A stretch of DNA of 64,000 nucleotides from positions 22,888-86,887 of the forward strand of contig JAPWKH010000001.1 in assembly GCA_028283605.1 (NCBI GenBank), written 5' to 3'. This DNA is from Arachidicoccus sp. Lineage in GTDB: Bacteria; Bacteroidota; Bacteroidia; Chitinophagales; Chitinophagaceae. The notes beneath the pieces were generated by a model. The model saw only the letters and a program-made list of their open reading frames with translations, did not search any database and had not been told where the DNA came from. Position numbers and translations under genes: made by a program. Positions within the stretch are counted from its first letter, which is position 1. Each line of letters begins with the position of its first letter. This document shows, piece by piece, positions 18,826 to 27,268 of the stretch.

Positions 18826-19869
18826 TCAGGAAAATCGTGCAGTTCTTTCTTTTAAAAACGCAATAACGGTCTCCTCCGATGTAAATCGATTCCCGATGTT
18901 CACAAAATTCTTTGCCAGTAAATCATATCTCTTTGCAAGTAAAAGCATTGCAACCATCATGATATCTATCTTACTGAATACAACTGCATTATTATCTATA
19001 TACTTGTCGATTGTCTTTTGAAAATAAGCCGGGTGTTCCGACCAGTGCATCGTTTGTTTTAAATGGTGTGATATATGGTACCCGTCGTTCCAGCATATCC
19101 AATTATATTTACTGTTGATACAATTCATGCTGTTTTTATAAGCATTTCCGGGATCTGCCCGATCAATAAAAGCATGCTGCGCCCAGTTGCCGAGCATAGC
19201 GATCATCCGGTAAAAAAAATAGGGGAAAATAAAAACACATAAGGTAGCCTTCCAATTAAAGCAGCATAAAACCGAACACAAAACAATAAACAGAATTTCT
19301 CCACGCAGGGCACTGTACATCAAATTTTTCCGGTTTTTCTTTTTGAAGTAAAACGCGAGATCCCACAGTCCCCGGACGAGAAATTTTGACAAATACAACA
19401 GGAAATTTTTCAAAGAATCCCGCTGATAAGACATGGTCGAGCTTTCGTCGTCTTTGAGGTTGTTTTCCGGATGGTGCATACCTATGTGATGGGCATAGTA
19501 GGTATCAGCCATATGCCCGAAAAAAGGAGCGATTACATAAGGTAGTAAGTAGTTTAAATAATTATATTGTTTTTTAAACAAAGTCCGGTGGGCGGTGCAA
19601 TGAAACATTAGCGAAAAACGGCCAATAAAAAAGGCTGCATTAAGTAACATGTAAAATATGGCAGCAATTAACCAATTCGAACCGACCCACATGCGACTGA
19701 ACAATAACGTGGCATACGGAATAAGGAATAAGATAATGCTAACCGTAAAATAAATAAAAGGCAAATCCCTTTCATCACGGATTAAGCTAATGAAGAATTT
19801 ATCCAAACGGATATAATACGGCGGCTTTAAACCGACTGGATCTGTCAAAATATCGGGTAAAGGTTGCAT
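18826..19869 (-). CDS. Fatty acid desaturase family protein
   Basis: Integral membrane di-iron enzyme of 347 aa. The three histidine boxes are visible: FHCTAHR (about residue 88), HHIGMHHPENN (about 126) and HISHHLKQTMHW (about 263), separated by hydrophobic segments. It would introduce a double bond, or hydroxylate, a lipid acyl chain; the exact substrate is unknown. It stands alone, convergent with the LytS/LytTR operon, and lies next to an IS256 element on the other side, so it may belong to the accessory zone. Confidence 0.85.
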   Translation of the reverse strand: MQPLPDILTDPVGLKPPYYIRLDKFFISLIRDERDLPFIYFTVSIILFLIPYATLLFSRMWVGSNWLIAAIFYMLLNAAFFIGRFSLMFHCTAHRTLFKKQYNYLNYLLPYVIAPFFGHMADTYYAHHIGMHHPENNLKDDESSTMSYQRDSLKNFLLYLSKFLVRGLWDLAFYFKKKNRKNLMYSALRGEILFIVLCSVLCCFNWKATLCVFIFPYFFYRMIAMLGNWAQHAFIDRADPGNAYKNSMNCINSKYNWICWNDGYHISHHLKQTMHWSEHPAYFQKTIDKYIDNNAVVFSKIDIMMVAMLLLAKRYDLLAKNFVNIGNRFTSEETVIAFLKERTARFS

Positions 19870-19952
19870 AATTAATCTTCAAATATTATTGTGATACAAA
19901 TGAAGCATGAATTATCAAATGAAGAAGAGGCAATAAGAGGGAGACGGGCAAA

Positions 19953-20114
19953 ATGATTGCTGAAGCGGAAAGCATCTTTAAACAAATCCGTGATGATGTA
20001 TTAATAAACCCAAGTTGCAAGTTAAAAGAAGTGTTTAAATTGTTCAACACAAATAAAGATGACCATAAAATGTATTTTCCCAATACAAAAGACACTGTCT
20101 CCAAAAGTGTGTAA
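19953..20114 (+). pseudogene. Short gene fragment running into the IS256 left end
   Basis: Reads MIAEAESIFKQIRDDVLINP, then SCKLKEVFKLFNTNKDDHKM, and terminates inside the IS terminal repeat at 20,112-20,114. The composition looks coding up to about 20,090, where the insertion sequence starts, so it is probably the 5' remainder of a gene interrupted by the element. No family is recognised. Confidence 0.35.
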
Positions 20115-21476
20115 TTAAAAAATCGAGGTCAAAAGGTCTCGATTTTTTAATTTTAAACATACAATATCATGACAGTGCAAACAGAAGATTTTTTATCGGA
20201 TGAATTTTTAAAACAGTTCAAGAGCGGCGAACAGCTCAATGAGTTTTTAAGCAGTATTCAAAAACGGGCAATAGAGCAAATGCTCGAAGGAGAAGTTGAC
20301 GACCATCTCGGTTACGAGAAACACCGGCAAGGACAAAGCGACAACAACCGCAACGGTTACGGGAAAAAGAACGTCAAAACAAGTTACGGGGAAATGGAGA
20401 TACAAGTTCCGCGCGACAGAGATGCCTCGTTCAATCCCATGTTGGTTCCCAAGCGTGAAAACATGCTGGAAGGCCTGGAAGAAATCATTGTATCGATGTA
20501 CGCCAAAGGCATGAGTGTATCAGATATACAGGAACACGTCAAAGATATTTACAACTTCGATGTATCTGCAAGCACAGTGAGCCGTATTACATCGCGTATT
20601 GCGGAAGATATTACAGCCTGGCAGAACCGTCCGTTGGAAAATGCATATCTTATCGTCTGGATGGACGGTATTGTTTTCAAGGTAGGGGAAAACAGCAAAG
20701 TCATCAACAAAACTGTCTATATCGCCGTAGGGCTCAGGATTGACGGCAATAATGAAGTCTTAGGCATGTGGCTGGGCAAGAACGAGACATCCGCCTATTG
20801 GCTCAGTGTGCTGACCGACCTCAAGTCGCGCGGCGTGCAGGACATCTTTATCACGGCGACGGATAACCTTAACGGATTTACAAGTACCATCCGCAGCGTG
20901 TTTCCTGAATCGTCCACACAAATCTGTGTGGTACATCAAATTCGCAATTCCATGCGTTACGTGGTATGGAAAGACAAAAAGGAATTTGCAAAAGATTTGA
21001 AAGCCATTTATACTGCTCCGACTAAGAATGCAGCCCTTGCAGCATTGGATGATTTTGAGCAGAAATGGAAAAGCAAGTATGCTTATGCCATCAAATCATG
21101 GCGCGATAATTGGGACGAGCTGACAGTATTTTTTGACTTTCCCATTGAAATGCGAAGCATTCACGAATGCAATAAAAAAAATTAAAAATGTATGAGTAAA
21201 TCAGGCAGATTATTTACACAACCAACCTGATTGAAAATCTCAACGGCAAAATCCGGAAATACACCAAAAACAAACTTTCTTTTCCTACGGATGACGCCGT
21301 GATGAAATCCGTTTATCTCGCCCTCAGGGAAGTGTCAAAAAAAAGGACAATGCCTATTCATAATTGGGGAATTGTCCTGAACCAGTTCTTAATTATCTTT
21401 GGTAATAGATTGAAAATTTAGCACACTAAATTTTCAACCCCCGATTTTTTAATTACACACTTTGTGAGATACTCTC
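20091..21476 (+). mobile_element. IS256-family insertion sequence with inactivated transposase
   Basis: The left end (20,091 onward) and the right end (to 21,476, read in reverse) share GTGTGTAATTAAAAAATCG and the imperfect outer part GACACTGTCTC / GAGAGTATCTC as terminal inverted repeats. They enclose one mutator-type transposase gene. The immediate flanks (AATACAAAA left, CATAAAAT right) show no clear target duplication. Confidence 0.85.
20169..21421 (+). pseudogene. IS256/mutator-type transposase broken by a 51-bp insertion
   Basis: Residues 1-327 are a normal IS256 transposase: NNRNGYGKKNVKTSYGEMEI, VPRDRDASFNPMLVPKRE, the first catalytic Asp in VWMDGIVFKV, the second in TATDNLNGF, and the CVVHQIRNSMRYV signature. 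After FPIEMR a 51-base segment (about 21,155-21,205) with stops in frame interrupts it. Beyond it the same frame resumes with [20 protein letters not shown], containing the catalytic Glu, and runs to a stop at 21,419-21,421. In the downstream part a usually conserved Trp reads Arg ([12 protein letters not shown]). Confidence 0.88.
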
Positions 21477-21490
21477 CATAAAATATAAAC

Positions 21491-23539
21491 CTATTTCATC
21501 CTCTCTAATTCTTGCTGCATCGCAATCATTTCATCACGCAGTTTTGCAGCTTCCATAAAGTCTAAATCCTTTGCTGCTTTTTCCATTTTCTTTTTGGTTT
21601 GCGTTATTTCTTTTTCCATTTGCGGAATAGTTTTTTTCGGCTTGTATGCCGTTGATTCTTCAGCGACTTGTTTTTGTACAATGTCTTCATCATAACTTAT
21701 CGCATAAGATTTATGTTCATCAAAACCTTTGATGTCGAGAACAGAAGTTTGCGCAAAAACCTGTTCCTTGCTTTTGGTTACTGTGGTAGGAGTAATGTTG
21801 TGTTCAGTGTTGTAAGCAATCTGTTTTTCACGGCGGCGATTTGTTTCATCAATCGTGCGCTGCATGCTCATCGTCATCTTATCTGCGTAAAAAATTACTT
21901 TGCCTTCTGCGTTGCGCGCGGCGCGGCCTGCGGTTTGCGTAAGCGATTTTTCGTTTCTTAAAAAGCCTTCTTTGTCCGCATCTAAAATAGCGACTAAGGT
22001 TACTTCCGGCAAATCCAATCCTTCTCGCAAAAGGTTCACGCCAACGAGTACATCAATCTCGCCCAATCGCAGCTGGCGCAATATTTCCACGCGTTCCAAA
22101 GTATCTACATCACTGTGAATGTATTTTGAGCTGATATTTATTTTTTGCAAATATTTATCCATCTCTTCCGCCATTCGTTTTGTTAATGTTGTTACCAAAA
22201 CACGTCCACCTTTTTTTACTTGCTTATCAATTTCATCCAACAAATCATCAATCTGATTAATGCTGGGCCGCACTTCAATAGGCGGATCTAACAAGCCTGT
22301 GGGCCGAACAATTTGCTCCACTACAACGCCGCCTGTTTTCTCCAATTCAAAATCTCCCGGCGTAGCCGAAACGAATATTGTTTGACCGATAAGGTTTTCA
22401 AATTCATTAAAGCTCAAAGGGCGATTATCTATTGCACTCGGCAATCGAAAACCATATTCCACCAAAGTTAATTTGCGGCTTCTGTCGCCGCCGAACATGC
22501 CGCCGATTTGCGGAACGGTGACATGGCTTTCATCCAACACACAAATAAAATCTTTAGGGAAATAATCTAACAAACAGAATGGCCGTGATCCGGGTGCGCG
22601 CCTGTCAAAAAACCTTGAATAGTTTTCTATTCCGTTGCAATAGCCTAACTCGCGCATCATTTCCAGATCGTATTCCACACGTTCTTTAATGCGTTGCGCT
22701 TCGATCAATTTGTTTTGTTTGGTAAAATAATCTACCTGCGCCTGCATTTCATCCTGAATCTCATACGTAATTTGCTGCATCATATCGCGCGGAGCTAAAT
22801 ACAAATTCGCAGGAAAAATGGCTGCATTATCTACGCGTGCAATGCGCATGTTTGTGATTACATCTATCGTTTCGATGCTTTCTATATAATCATCGAAAAA
22901 AGTAATTCTATAGCCAAAGTCCATATAAGGCAAATTAATATCAACCGTATCGCCTTTCACACGGAAACTGCCGCGCACAAAATCGACTTGTGTTCTGTTG
23001 TATAATGAATTGACTAAAGAATGTAAAAATCCTTGCCGCGAAATGGCTTGACCTTTGTGGATTCGTATGATACCATTTTCAAATTCCGCAGGATTGCCGA
23101 TACCGTAAATACAGCTCACACTCGCAACCACAATAATATCGCGCCTTCCGCTTAAGAGTTGCGCAGTAGCCTGTAAACGAAGTTTGTCTAATTCCTCATT
23201 AATACTCAAATCTTTTTCGATATACGTGTTGCTCACCGGCATATAAGCTTCGGGCTGGTAATAATCGTAATAGCTTACGAAATAACCGACAGCATTGTTG
23301 GGAAAAAATTGCTTGAACTCGCCATACAATTGAGCTACCAGAGTTTTGTTGTGCGTTAGAACAAGCGTGGGACGCTGAACGTTTTGAATCACATTCGCCA
23401 TCGTAAACGTTTTGCCCGAACCCGTAACGCCGAGCAAAGTCTGAAATTGCTCACCATTATTTAATCCCTCTGTTAATTGTTGTATTGCAGAAGGCTGATC
23501 ACCGGAAGGCTGATATTCGGAATGTAATTCGAAAGGCAT
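21491..23539 (-). CDS. uvrB: Excinuclease ABC subunit B
   Basis: DNA-damage recognition helicase of nucleotide excision repair, acting with UvrA and UvrC. 682 aa. Walker A GVTGSGKTFTMANVI (about residues 38-52), the beta-hairpin YYDYYQPEAYMP, DEE-like motif LDESHVT, the motif YGFRLPSAIDNRPL, VSATPGDFELE, LREGLDLPEVTLVAILDADK and QTAGRAARN. The C-terminal UVR domain ends AAKLRDEMIAMQQEL. Start MPFELHSEYQPSGDQP is standard. Its first bases follow a repeat-rich gap; its 3' end lies 15 bases from the IS256 right end, which therefore just missed it. Confidence 0.98.
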   Translation of the reverse strand: MPFELHSEYQPSGDQPSAIQQLTEGLNNGEQFQTLLGVTGSGKTFTMANVIQNVQRPTLVLTHNKTLVAQLYGEFKQFFPNNAVGYFVSYYDYYQPEAYMPVSNTYIEKDLSINEELDKLRLQATAQLLSGRRDIIVVASVSCIYGIGNPAEFENGIIRIHKGQAISRQGFLHSLVNSLYNRTQVDFVRGSFRVKGDTVDINLPYMDFGYRITFFDDYIESIETIDVITNMRIARVDNAAIFPANLYLAPRDMMQQITYEIQDEMQAQVDYFTKQNKLIEAQRIKERVEYDLEMMRELGYCNGIENYSRFFDRRAPGSRPFCLLDYFPKDFICVLDESHVTVPQIGGMFGGDRSRKLTLVEYGFRLPSAIDNRPLSFNEFENLIGQTIFVSATPGDFELEKTGGVVVEQIVRPTGLLDPPIEVRPSINQIDDLLDEIDKQVKKGGRVLVTTLTKRMAEEMDKYLQKINISSKYIHSDVDTLERVEILRQLRLGEIDVLVGVNLLREGLDLPEVTLVAILDADKEGFLRNEKSLTQTAGRAARNAEGKVIFYADKMTMSMQRTIDETNRRREKQIAYNTEHNITPTTVTKSKEQVFAQTSVLDIKGFDEHKSYAISYDEDIVQKQVAEESTAYKPKKTIPQMEKEITQTKKKMEKAAKDLDFMEAAKLRDEMIAMQQELERMK

Positions 23540-23644
23540 AAAACGAAGTTAGCACAATTTGAAAATTTGCGGATTTAAAAATCAAGTAAGAAATATTTTT
23601 TAACTTTGAAGAAATGATAATGAAAATGTTATAGAATAATAATT

Positions 23645-23759
23645 CTTGCTGTTTGTGTTTTACAATCGCAAACTATTATGTGTGCATTTTTAATGCACAT
23701 TATATGCGAATTAAAAATTCGCTGACAGGGTTTCGACATTGCAAATGTCGAAGAGCAAG
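23645..23759 (+). repeat. 115-bp four-hairpin repeat, copy C
   Basis: Best-paired copy. Outer CTTGCT (23,645-23,650) pairs with AGCAAG (23,754-23,759). H1 GTTTGTG/CGCAAAC (23,651-23,673). H2 TGTGCATT/AATGCACA (23,681-23,699). H3 GCGAATT/AATTCGC (23,706-23,722). H4 TTCGACATT/AATGTCGAA (23,732-23,752). It accounts for about a third of the 359-bp gap between uvrB and the lipoprotein gene; the rest of the gap is AT-rich with no gene seen. Confidence 0.9.
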
Positions 23760-23898
23760 GGTAAACATCTTGATTCTTATATAAAATATTTTTTTTAATA
23801 TAGCAGTTATTTTTAGAGTATAATACTTTTTTTGTGCGAATAACCTTAATGAAGGTTAAATTGTCCATTATTTTCCCAAAGCAAAATCTTATTTATTT

Positions 23899-24588
23899 AT
23901 GTTTCTAAAACCTTCTTTTTCTATTATTTTTTTTTGTTTCGTTTGCCTAATTGAAATATCGTGCAGCGTGCAAAAGAATAGCTATATCATTACAAATAAT
24001 AATGACACTGTAAAAGGATCATTTAAACTATCAATGGCTCAATCTGAAATTAGTAATAAATATACATTTAACAATGATGAGCCAGATTCGATTTTTTTCA
24101 TTAAAATTAATAATGTTGAAAAGGGAATTAATGTTGACACTATTAAGAGTCTAAATCTAGTATGTAGAAATAGGGAGGATACTACAAAATATATTTTTAA
24201 TCATCATCATTTTTGGAAATTATTAATATCTAAAAATGGTATGAATGTTTTTGCAAGAGAATATTTAGTGGATAATGGGTTTTATTTAAATTTTAAAACA
24301 GGCTATACTCAAAATGATCAAGAAGCTCAAGACATAATAATAACTTCTGATAAATTTAGAATAATAACTACGATTTATAGTGGTCCTCTTCAGTACAATG
24401 GTATTCATTTATGGAAAGAACATGAAGTTTTAAACTTTATTAACTTAAGATATAAATTGAATTTAAAATTAAATGACTTGTTGATATTTGAAGATAAATA
24501 CAAAAAATTTGATGAGCAGAAAGAATTGTTTTCTTTCATTTTGGATAAAGAATTAAAGTTGCAAAATGAAACTAAAGCCACAGATTAA
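23899..24588 (+). CDS. Hypothetical lipoprotein between two repeat copies
   Basis: A 229-aa protein of unknown family. The N-terminus FSIIFFCFVCLIEISCSVQK is a lipoprotein signal with a lipobox ending at Cys about 22. The mature part is polar and lysine/asparagine-rich, with DTVKGSFKLSMAQ and a HHHFWKLLISKNGMNVFARE stretch, no membrane segment and no catalytic motif I know. Base composition is more AT-rich than its neighbours. Repeat copy D begins seven bases after its stop and copy C ends 139 bases before its start, so the gene sits in a repeat-bounded block. Likely acquired; role unknown. Confidence 0.65.
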   Translation: MFLKPSFSIIFFCFVCLIEISCSVQKNSYIITNNNDTVKGSFKLSMAQSEISNKYTFNNDEPDSIFFIKINNVEKGINVDTIKSLNLVCRNREDTTKYIFNHHHFWKLLISKNGMNVFAREYLVDNGFYLNFKTGYTQNDQEAQDIIITSDKFRIITTIYSGPLQYNGIHLWKEHEVLNFINLRYKLNLKLNDLLIFEDKYKKFDEQKELFSFILDKELKLQNETKATD

Positions 24589-24594
24589 TTTATT

Positions 24595-24709
24595 CTTCTT
24601 GTTTGTGTTTTACAATCGCAAACCATTATGTGTGCATTTTTAATGCACATTATATGCGAATTAAAAATTCGCTGTTAGGGTTTTGATACTGCAAATGTCG
24701 AAGATAAAT
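24595..24709 (+). repeat. 115-bp four-hairpin repeat, copy D
   Basis: Nearly identical to copy C in H1-H3. The closing stem is degenerate at both ends (CTTCTT, AGATAA). In H4, TTTGATACT faces AATGTCGAA: two C-to-T changes leave G-T pairs and one A-C mismatch appears. Orientation is the same as copy C, 950 bp away. Confidence 0.85.
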
Positions 24710-24722
24710 TTATCATTATATA

Positions 24723-25730
24723 TCAAATCGTATTTATTTTATCAATCACTTCCTTTAAAATACGATAAGATTTTAATCTCTCTTGGTGATCGTAGATGTG
24801 TGAAACTGCTATAATTTCATCGGCATTATATTCCTTTAAAAATTCTTGCAATCTGCTAAACAAAGAATTTTTATCTCCGATAAAGGTAAGCGACAACATC
24901 TGGTTAAGCCCCGAAATCTCAGGAGGGGAAAGCTGCTTTTCAAAATCTTTTACCGGTGGCTGTAATGGTTTTCTGTCATTATTCAATATATTTCTGAATG
25001 CCTGAAAAAGGCTTGTAGCAATCAAGTGTGCTTTTTCATTACTATCGGCAGCTATCACATTAATGGCGGCAATGGTATATGGCTTTGGAAATTTATCGGA
25101 AGGCTGATAATTTTCTTTATAAATAGTAAATGCCTTTTGCATTTGTGCAGGTGCAAAATGACCGGCAAATGCATAAGGCAATCCGTATTTGGCTGCAAGC
25201 CATGCGCTGTCTGTACTTGAACCGAGAATGTAAATCGGAATATCCAATCCTTCTCCCGGCATGGCACGTACTTTTCCGTTTTTATTCTCAGCAGAAAAAT
25301 ACAGTTGCAATTCTTTAATTTGTTGCGGAAAAGTTTCATTAATTGTCATCGGATTTCTGCCGATTGCCATAGCTGTAATGCCGTCTGTGCCGGGAGCGCG
25401 GCCAACGCCCAAATCAATTCTATTCGGGTACAAAGTTTCTAATGTGCCGAATTGCTCAGCAACAATCAACGAACTGTGATTCGGCAGCATAACGCCTCCG
25501 GAGCCTACTCTTATATTTTGAGTTCCTTGTGCAACATAACCTATTAGTACGGAAGTTGCGGAACTTGCAATGCTTTCCATATTATGGTGCTCTGCCAGCC
25601 AAAATCTTTTATATCCCATTTGCTCTGCATGGCGTGCCAGATCAAGACTGCGATGAAGGCTTTCCTGAACGCTGCTGCCTTCTATAACAAACGCTAAATC
25701 CAGAACCGAAACTTCTATTTTGCTGCCCAT
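24723..25730 (-). CDS. LLM-class flavin-dependent oxidoreductase (luciferase-like)
   Basis: FMN-dependent monooxygenase fold, 335 aa. The N-terminus VSVLDLAFVIEG, GYKRFWLAEHHNMESIASSA, VGSGGVMLPNHSSLIVAEQF and LYPNRIDLGVGRAPGTDG are the signature of the MsnO8/YhbW-type subgroup of LLM proteins. The C-terminus has FIGDKNSLFSRLQEF and DEIIAVSHIYDHQERLKSY. Substrate unknown; many of these are annotated as alkanal monooxygenases without evidence. Single gene, ending just after repeat copy D. Confidence 0.88.
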   Translation of the reverse strand: MGSKIEVSVLDLAFVIEGSSVQESLHRSLDLARHAEQMGYKRFWLAEHHNMESIASSATSVLIGYVAQGTQNIRVGSGGVMLPNHSSLIVAEQFGTLETLYPNRIDLGVGRAPGTDGITAMAIGRNPMTINETFPQQIKELQLYFSAENKNGKVRAMPGEGLDIPIYILGSSTDSAWLAAKYGLPYAFAGHFAPAQMQKAFTIYKENYQPSDKFPKPYTIAAINVIAADSNEKAHLIATSLFQAFRNILNNDRKPLQPPVKDFEKQLSPPEISGLNQMLSLTFIGDKNSLFSRLQEFLKEYNADEIIAVSHIYDHQERLKSYRILKEVIDKINTI

Positions 25731-25815
25731 AATTTAATTATGTTTCCCAAAGTTACAATGTAAATTTGAATAGATTTTGAAGTTGGGTCCGAAGAAAATT
25801 TTATTGATTTGACAA

Positions 25816-25846
25816 TAAAAAAAATATTATCCCGAAGGATAATATT
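25816..25846 (-). terminator. Terminator downstream of ssb
   Basis: A perfect 10-bp stem AATATTATCC/GGATAATATT. On the minus strand the loop reads TTCG (a stable tetraloop) and the stem is followed by a run of T. It lies 40 bases past the ssb stop. Confidence 0.85.
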
Positions 25847-25885
25847 TGAATTGATTTTTAAGGAGAGTCTGATATCGAATTGATC

Positions 25886-26308
25886 TTAAAAAGGCAAATC
25901 GTCATTGGATTCAAAATCCGGTGAGGCAGCTACTTCCGGTGCATGTGTGCCATTGCTTGCGGCATGTGTGCCTCCTTCTTCTGTACTGCTTCTCGATCCT
26001 AATAACTGCACATTTGAAATCCTGAGCGTAAGCGATGACTTACTCGTTCCGTCCTGCGTTTGGTATAATCTTGTATCGGGCGTGCCTTCCACATACACAA
26101 TTTGTCCTTTTTTTAAATAAGGTGCAATGGCTGTTCTGTCTGTCCAATAGGCGCATTCAATCCATGTAGTGCGCGATTTTGTTTCTCCTGAATTCGAATC
26201 TTTAAATTTTTCAGTATGGGCAACGCTGAAGTTAATAACGGTTCTTCCGTTTACCGTATTTACCGTACAATCTCTTCCTAAATTTCCTATAACTTGTAAT
26301 TTGATCAT
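25886..26308 (-). CDS. ssb: Single-stranded DNA-binding protein
   Basis: 140-aa OB-fold protein that coats single-stranded DNA in replication and repair. The start MIKLQVIGNLGRDC, RTVINFSVAHTEKF, TTWIECAYW and KKGQIVYVEGTPDTR are typical. The C-terminal acidic tip DFESNDDLPF is the partner-docking tail. Single gene flanked by terminators on both sides. Confidence 0.95.
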   Translation of the reverse strand: MIKLQVIGNLGRDCTVNTVNGRTVINFSVAHTEKFKDSNSGETKSRTTWIECAYWTDRTAIAPYLKKGQIVYVEGTPDTRLYQTQDGTSKSSLTLRISNVQLLGSRSSTEEGGTHAASNGTHAPEVAASPDFESNDDLPF

Positions 26309-26360
26309 AAACTATGTTTTTTAAATATGGAAAGAATATACCAAGATACATTATTTTACG

Positions 26361-26394
26361 AAAAAAGCACGATAAATTTTACCGTGCTTTTTTC
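26361..26394. terminator. Bidirectional terminator between ssb and the outer-membrane protein gene
   Basis: AAAAAAGCACG(A)TAAA pairs with TTTAC(C)GTGCTTTTTT around a short T-rich loop, with A/T runs on both sides. It lies 17 bases after the outer-membrane gene's stop on the minus strand. Confidence 0.85.
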
Positions 26395-26410
26395 AATATA
26401 TAAAAAAATA

Positions 26411-27055
26411 TTATAGCTGTGAAGGATTTTTAACAGCGCTTCTAATTCTTGAAGAAGGTAAGAATACTTGTAAGCCAAAGTTAATGCCTAATGAATTTTG
26501 GTAATTTGTATTACCGCCTCCGGCTAATCCGTTGTATTTAATTAATCCTTCCAAGGCAACATTCGGAGTTATAAAATAGGAGTAGCCTGGACCAAATCCA
26601 AAAGCAAAGCCATTGGTTGTATTTCCCGGTTTTACATTAACACCTGCAAAACCCGCGTTCGCTTCAAAAAAGAAACGGCCATGTTTGAGAAGATTATCAA
26701 TGCCATGTTCTCCGGGACTTATATAATAACGACCCAAAGCTTGAATTCCGTAAACCGTAGTTTTTGCCCCTGAAATATCACCTACATTTTTTGCTTTATC
26801 ATAACCCAAATTTACAACACCGCCAATCAATAAATTATCATTTACAAAATATCCTATTTTCGGGCTAATGCCAATATTCCATCCTGAACCGGAATTAAGA
26901 TTAAAATTTGCCCCGAATAAACTGCTGTTCCCGATACCTGAAATTCCGCTGCCTAAATCTGTACCTACCATTACATTCCCTTTGGAAATTTGCCCGTGCG
27001 CGACGCTAAAAACTCCGGCAACTCCCGTAAAAAATAAGAATAATAATTTTTTCAT
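26411..27055 (-). CDS. Outer-membrane beta-barrel protein
   Basis: 214-aa exported protein: signal peptide MKKLLFLFFTGVAGVFSVAHGQ, then alternating Gly/aromatic strands such as GWNIGISPKIGYFVNDNLLIG, FFFEANAGFAGV, FGFGPGYSYFITPNVALEG and LGINFGLQVFLPSS. The pattern fits small OmpX/OmpW-like barrels (eight strands) common in Bacteroidota, with no enzyme motif. Function unknown. Confidence 0.8.
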   Translation of the reverse strand: MKKLLFLFFTGVAGVFSVAHGQISKGNVMVGTDLGSGISGIGNSSLFGANFNLNSGSGWNIGISPKIGYFVNDNLLIGGVVNLGYDKAKNVGDISGAKTTVYGIQALGRYYISPGEHGIDNLLKHGRFFFEANAGFAGVNVKPGNTTNGFAFGFGPGYSYFITPNVALEGLIKYNGLAGGGNTNYQNSLGINFGLQVFLPSSRIRSAVKNPSQL

Positions 27056-27268
27056 CTGTTTTAGTTTTTAAGTGTTTAAAAAATGGATTTTTTAATGCAG
27101 AAATTGTATCAACAAAATCATGCCAAAATAAAAAATAAGTAATTCTTTTTATTTAAAATGTTATCAATCACAATCATTTGTCTTAAACAATTGAAAATAA
27201 TAACGCGCGCAAAAATAAGTAACTAATTTATTTTTTAATGAAAATTTGGTTTACTTATCTTCGCCATT

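Noticed and set aside
19886..20104. 72-aa minus-strand ORF next to the desaturase
   Set aside because: Antisense of the fragment at 19,953-20,114 and running into the IS end; no supporting features.
23732..23759. H4 of the repeat as a Rho-independent terminator
   Set aside because: No T run follows the stem on either strand.
23645..24709. Repeats C and D as a CRISPR array
   Set aside because: Only two copies 950 bp apart with a gene between; 115-bp repeats with internal hairpins do not fit CRISPR repeat-spacer spacing.
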